DNA of 10,072 nucleotides, from the NCBI GenBank assembly GCA_025924845.1, contig JAICHN010000164.1, positions 1 to 10,072 of the forward strand, read 5' to 3'. Source of the DNA: Chloroflexota bacterium (lineage in GTDB: Bacteria; Chloroflexota; UBA5177; JANWHV01). Positions within the stretch are counted from its first letter, which is position 1; each line of letters starts with the position of its first letter. The translations under genes were made by a program, and so were the position numbers. Positions 1 through 5,323 of this stretch are shown piece after piece. The notes beneath the pieces are model-generated. The model worked only from the letters and a program-made list of their open reading frames with translations, was not told the origin of the DNA and searched no databases.

Positions 1-108
1 GATTCGCGCGCGGGCCTGCCTAGAGGTGTTCTCGTTCCAGGCATTCTTAATATGCCCGGAATAGCGAGCTATGTCAACGCCCTCAATAACATCAAACGAA
101 CGACCATC
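1..108. other. Upstream non-coding flank, nothing recognised
   Basis: No recognisable coding sequence, RNA gene or terminator is seen. A reading frame is open from an ATG at 52, but it runs straight through the promoter and resembles no protein family. Confidence 0.4.
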
Positions 109-138
109 TTGACATATTGGCACGACTCTGCCTATAAT
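109..138 (+). promoter_or_regulatory. Strong sigma70-type promoter driving glpX-rho
   Basis: TTGACA at 109-114 and TATAAT at 133-138 both match the bacterial housekeeping sigma consensus exactly, with an 18-bp spacer. In such a GC-rich window, two perfect hexamers at legal spacing are unlikely by chance. The predicted start of transcription is near 145, which leaves about 250 nt of leader before the glpX TTG codon. The promoter probably serves glpX and the overlapping rho. No start site can be proven from sequence alone. Confidence 0.75.
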
Positions 139-144
139 TTGCCG

Positions 145-393
145 AAGTCAGTCAAGCCCCCCGTCGTCAGTCCTCACATCGCCCGCTGTCTTGCGCGGGC
201 CCGTTCGGTTTACCGCGCGTGCGTGATGCCGGAACCGAAGGCGCGTTCGGCAGCGGCGTCGGCAACCAGGCCTCCTTTCATGTTCCCTGGAAATCATGGC
301 CGAATTCGCCGAGTGATGCCGCCCATCGGAGCCGAAATCGCCAAGGTCGCCCATGAAAACAGGGGATTGCCGTTCAGTGAAGAGAGTGGGTAG
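145..393 (+). promoter_or_regulatory. Long structured 5' leader of glpX
   Basis: This is about 249 nt between the predicted transcription start and glpX. It can form a hairpin with a 6-bp stem at 181-186/195-200 and a 7-bp stem at 204-210/233-239. No known riboswitch signature was recognised. A 55-codon frame starting with ATG at 226 ends in TAG at 391-393, directly before the glpX TTG and in the same frame. Its product resembles nothing known, so it is more likely leader than gene. Cis-regulation is inferred only from length and structure. Confidence 0.35.
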
Positions 394-1431
394 TTGAGCG
401 ATCTTCTTGACCGCAACCTCGCCCTTGAGATCGTCCGCGTCACCGAAGCAGCCGCCCTGGCGGCCGGGCGCTGGATGGGTAAGGGCGCCAAGGAAGATGC
501 CGATCAGGCCGCGGTGGATGCCATGCGCTTTGTCCTCTCGTCCATCGAGATGGATGGGGTCGTGGTGATCGGCGAGGGCGAAAAAGATGAGGCCCCCATG
601 CTCTATATCGGTGAGTCGATCGGCGACGGCCGTCCGCCCCGCGTCGATCTCGCCGTCGATCCGATCGACGGTACGCGCCCCCTCGCCAAGGGCATGGACA
701 ACTCCCTGGCCGTGGTGGCTATCTCCGAGCGCGGCACTATGTACTATCCGCCGCACATCATGTATATGGACAAAATCGCCGTCGGTCCGGCCGGGAAAGG
801 GCGGATTCACCTCGATGCCGGGCCGGACCAGAATCTAGCCGCCCTGGCCGACGCACGAGATTGCGATGTGAGCGATCTCACCGTCGTGGTGCTCGAGCGC
901 CCCCGGAACGAGGCGCTGATCGCCGCCGTCCGCGCCGCCGGCGCCCGCCTGAAGTTGATCACCGACGGCGACGTGGCTGGGGCAATCAGCGCGGCCATGG
1001 AGGATTACTCCGGGGTCGATATGCTGATGGGGATCGGCGGCGCTCCCGAGGCGGTACTGGCCGCCTGTGCCCTCAAATGCCTGGGCGGCGAAATACAGTG
1101 CCGACTCTGGCCGCGCAGCGAGGAAGAGAAAGCCGCGGCGATTGAGGCGGGGTTGGCCGTGAGCGAGTTCGAGAGAGTTCTGACTACCGACGATCTGGTC
1201 GGCGGCGATAACGTGTTCTTCGCCGCGACCGGCATCACCAACGGCGAGCTGTTGCGCGGCGTCCACTATACCGGGCACGGCGCCCGCACGCACAGCCTGT
1301 CGATGCGTTCAAGCTCAGGCACCATTCGCTGGATTGAGGCGGTACATCATTGGCAGAGAATAACGGACTCCGGCGCCACGGGGTACGATCCGCGGATATG
1401 GCGCGACCGTACGCGGGCGGGGAAGTCATAG
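394..1431 (+). CDS. glpX: Class II fructose-1,6-bisphosphatase (GlpX)
   Basis: The enzyme hydrolyses fructose 1,6-bisphosphate to fructose 6-phosphate and phosphate, the committed step of gluconeogenesis, in the cytosol with divalent metal. The 345-residue protein is full length for the family (E. coli about 336). Visible signatures are the RVTEAAALAAGRWMGKG start (residues 15-31), GEGEKDEAPML (60-70), the lithium-sensitive phosphatase-type metal motif DPIDGT (89-94, D89 and D92), YMDKIAVGP (124-132), DGDVAGAI (191-198), and GIGGAPE (213-219), whose E219 matches the family's catalytic-site glutamate. Near the C-terminus are ATGIT (278-282) and the [11 protein letters not shown] stretch (309-319). 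The TTG start is chosen because TAG lies immediately upstream in frame and homology begins right after it. The ribosome site is weak (purine-rich 381-390). The last 82 nt overlap rho in another frame, which suggests a shared transcript and coupled translation. Confidence 0.95.
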   Translation: MSDLLDRNLALEIVRVTEAAALAAGRWMGKGAKEDADQAAVDAMRFVLSSIEMDGVVVIGEGEKDEAPMLYIGESIGDGRPPRVDLAVDPIDGTRPLAKGMDNSLAVVAISERGTMYYPPHIMYMDKIAVGPAGKGRIHLDAGPDQNLAALADARDCDVSDLTVVVLERPRNEALIAAVRAAGARLKLITDGDVAGAISAAMEDYSGVDMLMGIGGAPEAVLAACALKCLGGEIQCRLWPRSEEEKAAAIEAGLAVSEFERVLTTDDLVGGDNVFFAATGITNGELLRGVHYTGHGARTHSLSMRSSSGTIRWIEAVHHWQRITDSGATGYDPRIWRDRTRAGKS

Positions 1432-2822
1432 ACCCATACGTGCATTCATCGGATCGCCTGGCCCGCGCCGCCTTGGCTCGTGGCCAGGGTATTCCGGCCG
1501 ACGAGTCCTACTCCCGACCTCCCTCACGCGAGCCGATCGACGCCGATCGGGGAAACGGGAAGCGGGGCAACCTGGCCGAGTTGGAGAGTAAGACGCTGGC
1601 CGAACTGCGCGACCTGGCGCGCGAGATGGATGTTGGGGGCGTGGCTACTCTGAAAAAGAGCGAGCTCGTCTTCCGCATCCTCCAGGCACAGGCCGAGCAA
1701 CAGGGCAACCTCTATCGGGAAGGGGTGCTCGATATCGTGGATGAGGGATTCGGCTTCCTGCGCACGGATCGCTTCCTCCCCGGCCCCGAGGATGTCTACG
1801 TCTCCCTCTCCCAAATCCGCCGCTTCGGACTCCGCACCGGCGACAGCGTGGGCGGCCAGGTTCGCCAGCCGAAGGAGAGCGAGAAGTACTTCGGTATGCT
1901 GCGCGTAGAGGCGGTGAACGGCGTCGATCCGGAAATCGCCAAGCGCCGACCTCACTTCGATCAGCTCATTCCGGTGTATCCCTATCAGATGTATGTCCTC
2001 GAAACCGAGCCCTCCATTACGGCCACGCGGCTGATCGATCTGGTGGCCCCGATTGGGCGCGGCCAGCGAGGCATGATCGTGGCCCCGCCCAAGGCCGGCA
2101 AGACCATGTTGCTCAAGCAAATCGCCAACGCGATCACCGCCAATACGCCCGAGGCTCACCTCATGGTGGTTCTGGTCGGTGAGCGGCCCGAGGAAGTGAC
2201 GGACATGGAGCGCTACGTCAAGAACGCCGACGTGGTGAGCGCCACCTTCGACGAGCCGTCCGAACGGCATACCCGGGTGGCCGAGATGGCGCTCGAGCGG
2301 GCGAAGCGTCTGGTCGAGGGCGGGCGCGACGTGGTGATTCTGCTCGACAGCATTACGCGGCTCACCCGCGCCTACAACCTGGCCATGCCCTCCAGTGGCC
2401 GTACGCTCTCAGGCGGTATCGATCCCAACGCGATTTATCCCCCTAAGCGCTTCTTCGGCGCGGCGCGGAAAATCGAGGACGCCGGCAGCCTGACGATCAT
2501 CGCCACCTGTCTGATCGATACCGGCAGCCGCATGGACGACGTGATCTATGAGGAGTTCAAGGGCACCGGCAACATGGAGGTCCATCTGGAGCGGAAGCTG
2601 GCCGAGAAGCGTATCTTCCCCGCCATCGATATTCAGCGCTCCGGTACCCGCCACGAGGAGTTGCTGATGGACGAGGTCACCCTGCAGCGCGTGTGGCTTA
2701 TGCGCCGGATGCTCGCCGCCGTGGGCGGTACCGAGGGTACCGAACTACTCCTCAATTACCTGGCCCGAACCGAGAGCAACAAGGAGTTTCTGGCCTCGCT
2801 GCACAAGGGCGACATCGGCTAA
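1350..2822 (+). CDS. rho: Transcription termination factor Rho
   Basis: Rho is a hexameric RNA-dependent ATPase that binds nascent unstructured RNA and terminates transcription. Visible from this start: a variable extension (1-73); a Rho N-terminal helical domain (about 75-112, [16 protein letters not shown]); a cold-shock-like RNA-binding domain (about 122-190, with GFGFLR at 133-138 and [18 protein letters not shown] at 148-165); Walker A APPKAGKT (245-252); VGERPEEV (276-283); Walker [18 protein letters not shown] (327-343); the Q-loop region [25 protein letters not shown] (348-372); and the R-loop/C-terminal [21 protein letters not shown] (405-425). All key residues look intact. The TTG at 1350 has a GAGG (1336-1339) at good spacing; ATG 1398, GTG 1440 and TTG 1581 are in-frame alternatives with poorer ribosome sites. 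The stop lies 5 nt from the end of the opposing CBS gene. The start is uncertain, the function is not. Confidence 0.96.
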   Translation: MAENNGLRRHGVRSADMARPYAGGEVIDPYVHSSDRLARAALARGQGIPADESYSRPPSREPIDADRGNGKRGNLAELESKTLAELRDLAREMDVGGVATLKKSELVFRILQAQAEQQGNLYREGVLDIVDEGFGFLRTDRFLPGPEDVYVSLSQIRRFGLRTGDSVGGQVRQPKESEKYFGMLRVEAVNGVDPEIAKRRPHFDQLIPVYPYQMYVLETEPSITATRLIDLVAPIGRGQRGMIVAPPKAGKTMLLKQIANAITANTPEAHLMVVLVGERPEEVTDMERYVKNADVVSATFDEPSERHTRVAEMALERAKRLVEGGRDVVILLDSITRLTRAYNLAMPSSGRTLSGGIDPNAIYPPKRFFGAARKIEDAGSLTIIATCLIDTGSRMDDVIYEEFKGTGNMEVHLERKLAEKRIFPAIDIQRSGTRHEELLMDEVTLQRVWLMRRMLAAVGGTEGTELLLNYLARTESNKEFLASLHKGDIG

Positions 2823-2827
2823 TCCTC

Positions 2828-3316
2828 CTACATATCCCGGTACATCATCGGCGGATCGTCCACCAGCGTGAAACGGTCGCCCTCGGCCGAGCAACTCGGG
2901 CACTGGGCGGGGGCGAGCGGACCGCGCTCCAGGGCGCCGCAGACGCCGCAGGTCCAGCGCTGGGCGATCCGCTTGATCACGTCACCCCGACTTACCACGC
3001 CTACCAGCTTCCCGGCCAGCACCACGGGGAGGCGCCGGACGCGTTGCCCGGTCAGGATATGGCCAATCTCATCGAGGTCGGTATCGGGGGAGACACTGAT
3101 CACCTGGGTGGTCATGATGTCGCCCACGACACGCCCATGCTTGCCGATCACGTCGAAGTCGCTGATCATCCCTACCACGGAGCCGCTCTCGTCGAGTACG
3201 GGAAGCCCGGTAATGCTGTTGCGGGCCATCTGCTCGGCGGCATCCTCGACCTGGCTGTTTGGAGAGACGGTGATCACCGTCTGCGTCATGACATCCTGGG
3301 CCGTCAGCTTTATCAT
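2828..3316 (-). CDS. CBS-pair protein with C-terminal rubredoxin-like zinc/iron ribbon
   Basis: The 162-residue protein has two CBS domains in tandem: CBS1 about 8-58 (ITGLPVLDESGSVVGMISDFDVI) and CBS2 about 62-117 (RLPVVLAGKLVGVVSRGDVI). CBS pairs usually bind adenine nucleotides such as AMP, ATP or SAM and act as energy sensors. Residues 121-152 form a four-cysteine ribbon, CxxCG (123-127) and CPSC (139-142), with an AP before CPSC and a phenylalanine after it. That layout resembles the short rubredoxin domain of rubrerythrins, so Fe or Zn binding is expected. The ATG is preceded by GGAAG (complement of 3327-3331) at normal spacing. No signal peptide or membrane segment is seen. It is probably a small soluble regulator; the partner is unknown. 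It is the only - strand gene here and is convergent with rho. Confidence 0.88.
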   Translation of the reverse strand: MIKLTAQDVMTQTVITVSPNSQVEDAAEQMARNSITGLPVLDESGSVVGMISDFDVIGKHGRVVGDIMTTQVISVSPDTDLDEIGHILTGQRVRRLPVVLAGKLVGVVSRGDVIKRIAQRWTCGVCGALERGPLAPAQCPSCSAEGDRFTLVDDPPMMYRDM

Positions 3317-3447
3317 GGTGCTCTACTTCCATCGTTGGCGCGCGTGGACCGCGTTGTCCAATCCCGGGCGCCTGCTCGATATGGTAATAACCAGGATAAA
3401 GCATTTGGCGATAATGATCCGCCTTCTTCCCATGAAGCGAAGCGGTC

Positions 3448-3480
3448 CGTGCAGGCCTGCGAATGAATTCGCCTGGCACG
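3448..3480. repeat. Imperfect inverted repeat (hairpin)
   Basis: CGTGCAGGC at 3448-3456 pairs with GCCTGGCACG at 3471-3480, giving a 9-bp stem with a single-base bulge and a 14-nt loop. It has no T-tract, so it is not a typical intrinsic terminator. It could be an operator or leader hairpin between the divergent genes. Function unknown. Confidence 0.4.
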
Positions 3481-3651
3481 CAATGGGGTGTGCCTCCTTT
3501 GTGGAAATGCTGCCGGCCGGCTTCGCGGACCCACAATAGGGGCTTCGACCACAAATGTGAGGCCGCATCCCACGCAATGAGCTTATGCACGACTATGCCC
3601 GCGCTCCCGGTACACTGAGTGATGGGGTTATGAGGACTGTAAAGCCATTGT

Positions 3652-3657
3652 GAGGAG
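3652..3657 (+). promoter_or_regulatory. Ribosome binding site deciding the cysS TTG start
   Basis: GAGGAG lies 8 nt before the TTG at 3666 and supports that non-ATG start. The protein then begins MRIYDT, as expected for CysRS. Confidence 0.75.
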
Positions 3658-3665
3658 CAGGCTGC

Positions 3666-5240
3666 TTGCGCATCTATGACACCAGGACCGCTCAAAAATT
3701 AGAATTCGCGCCGGAGCACGATCCCGTCCGGATGTATGTCTGCGGGCTGACGCCCAAGAACGAGCCCCATATCGGGCACGCCAAGATGTTTGTCACCGCT
3801 GATTTGTTGCGCCGTTACCTGGAGTATCGGGGCTACCGGGTACGCTACGTACAGAATGTGACCGACGTAGACGATAAGATCATTGCCCGTGCGCTAAAGG
3901 AGGGCATTTCCCCCGAGGAGGTCGCTGCCAAGTACAGCGCCTCCTATTTCGCGAGTGTGGAGGCATTGCACTGCCGGCCGGCTGACGTTTACCCCACCGT
4001 CACCGGGGCCATGCCGGGAATTATCGTCATGATCCAGGAGCTGATTGCGGGAGGCTTCGCCTACACCGTGGGGGGCGATGTCTATTTCCGCGTGCCGCGC
4101 TTCGCGGCCTATGGCCGGCTCTCCAAGCGGGACACGGCAATAGACAACACGACAGGCCGCGGCCTGGAGGCACGGGGCAAGGAGGCGATCCCCGCCGCGA
4201 TCGAAGGCGGCGGCTCGGCGGAGGGCGAGCGGGCCAAGGAGGACCCGCGGGATTTTGCCCTCTGGAAGTCGGCCAAGCCCGGCGAACCCTGGTGGGATAG
4301 CCCCTGGGGGCCGGGAAGACCCGGCTGGCATATCGAGTGCTCCACCATGGTGCGGGCCGAATTAGGGGACCGGATCGATATCCATGGGGGGGCTACCGAT
4401 CTGATCTTCCCCCACCACGAGAACGAGATTGCCCAGAGTGAGTGCGCGACCGGGCGGGAACCTTTTGTCAAATACTGGACCCATTACGGCACGCTCAACG
4501 TGGTGACCACCTCGGCCTTCGGTGAGGAGAAGGTGGAGAAGATGTCGCATTCGCTCGGCAACTTCACCACGATCAAGCACATTCTCGATCGCTACGAGCC
4601 CTCGGTCCTGCGTCTCTATCTGCTGTCGCAGCATTACCGCACCCCGGTCACCTATAGTGAAGAGTCACTGGGAGTGATCGAGGTGGGCTGGGATCGGCTT
4701 CGCGCCGCTGCCCGCAACCTGAAGCTGCTGCTTGATTGGGAACCCGTACGCGCCGTGGATCCCAACGATCCCGTGGAACTGGAGATGCGGAAAGAAACCC
4801 GCACTCTGCTGAATCAGGTTTCACGCTCACTGGACGACTTTCATGCCGGGATGGACGACGATTTCAACACGGCGCAGGGCATCGCCGCGTTGTTTGACCT
4901 CGCGGCGCAGATCAACCGCTATAAGGATTTCCTGCGCGACCCCAAACTGGTTAACCCCACGGTAAAGGGCGCCCTGATCGATGCCGACGAGGCATTTGGG
5001 CGCATAATGGGTGTGCTGGGCCTGATCCCCCCCCTTGAAGGCCCCGCTATCGAGAGCGCCGAGTTTAGTCGGCAGGTCGAGGCATTGATTGCCCGCCGTA
5101 ACGCCCTCCGTGCCGCCCGCGATTACGAGGGCGCCGACACGGTGCGCGATGAATTGAAGCAATTACAGGTGATCGTGGAAGACCACCCACAGGGCACGCT
5201 CTGGCGGCGCGACACGCGAGCGGCCCGATCCGGAGCTTGA
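3666..5240 (+). CDS. cysS: Cysteine--tRNA ligase (CysRS), KMSHS variant
   Basis: CysRS charges tRNA-Cys with cysteine using ATP in the cytosol. At 524 residues it is longer than the usual 460 or so. The class I catalytic core is present: HIGH motif HIGHAK (35-40), NVTDVDDKII (64-73), GWHIECSTM (220-228), and FPHHENEIAQ (248-257). The zinc ligands appear intact as C26, C225, H250 and E254. The C-terminal part has the DALR-type helical region (about 340-455) and the conserved end RRNALRAARDYEGADTVRDEL (478-497). Two oddities stand out. The signature reads KMSHS (292-296) instead of KMSKS, so the second lysine is histidine. The motif after C26 reads GLTPKNEP where GPTVYDYP-like is usual. Extra residues sit near 161-192 and 279-290. 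A MshC ligase is less likely because of the length and the full anticodon-binding tail. rlmB follows after 83 bp and may be cotranscribed. Confidence 0.93.
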   Translation: MRIYDTRTAQKLEFAPEHDPVRMYVCGLTPKNEPHIGHAKMFVTADLLRRYLEYRGYRVRYVQNVTDVDDKIIARALKEGISPEEVAAKYSASYFASVEALHCRPADVYPTVTGAMPGIIVMIQELIAGGFAYTVGGDVYFRVPRFAAYGRLSKRDTAIDNTTGRGLEARGKEAIPAAIEGGGSAEGERAKEDPRDFALWKSAKPGEPWWDSPWGPGRPGWHIECSTMVRAELGDRIDIHGGATDLIFPHHENEIAQSECATGREPFVKYWTHYGTLNVVTTSAFGEEKVEKMSHSLGNFTTIKHILDRYEPSVLRLYLLSQHYRTPVTYSEESLGVIEVGWDRLRAAARNLKLLLDWEPVRAVDPNDPVELEMRKETRTLLNQVSRSLDDFHAGMDDDFNTAQGIAALFDLAAQINRYKDFLRDPKLVNPTVKGALIDADEAFGRIMGVLGLIPPLEGPAIESAEFSRQVEALIARRNALRAARDYEGADTVRDELKQLQVIVEDHPQGTLWRRDTRAARSGA

Positions 5241-5323
5241 TTCGGCAAACCCGACAAGACTCCTTATATAACGCAATGCGGCAGATGGTTCTTGTACTAT
5301 GCCGCGGGAAGAAGTAGATAACG
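5241..5323 (+). promoter_or_regulatory. cysS-rlmB gap with weak hairpin and AT-rich box
   Basis: An AT-rich TTATATAA (5264-5271) could be a -10 element, but no good -35 was found. GCGGCA (5278-5283) and TGCCGC (5300-5305) form a 6-bp stem with a 16-nt loop just before the rlmB ribosome site (GGAAG near 5307-5311). Either an internal promoter or simple readthrough from cysS is possible. Confidence 0.3.

Larger units (their letters stand above)
3317..3665. other. Divergent intergenic region between the CBS gene and cysS
   Basis: These 349 bp must hold promoters for both divergent genes. No hexamer pair close to consensus was found in either direction. No T-box consensus (AGGGTGG-type) was seen upstream of cysS. 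The region holds one fair hairpin (3448-3480), a 10-bp palindrome GCCGGCCGGC-like patch near 3512, and the cysS ribosome site. Frames open across it (for example on the - strand at 3313-3577) look unlike any protein. Confidence 0.5.

Noticed and set aside
52..393. 113-codon open frame upstream of glpX
   Set aside because: It runs through a consensus promoter, resembles no family, and is just the in-frame upstream extension of glpX closed by TAG at 391-393.
1524..2270. 248-codon - strand frame inside rho
   Set aside because: Antisense of strongly conserved Rho motifs; no protein-like signature.
2693..3466. 257-codon + strand frame over the rho end and CBS gene
   Set aside because: Antisense shadow of the CBS gene, which has clear domains and a ribosome site.
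3540..3665. T-box riboswitch upstream of cysS
   Set aside because: No T-box consensus and no terminator with T-tract were seen.
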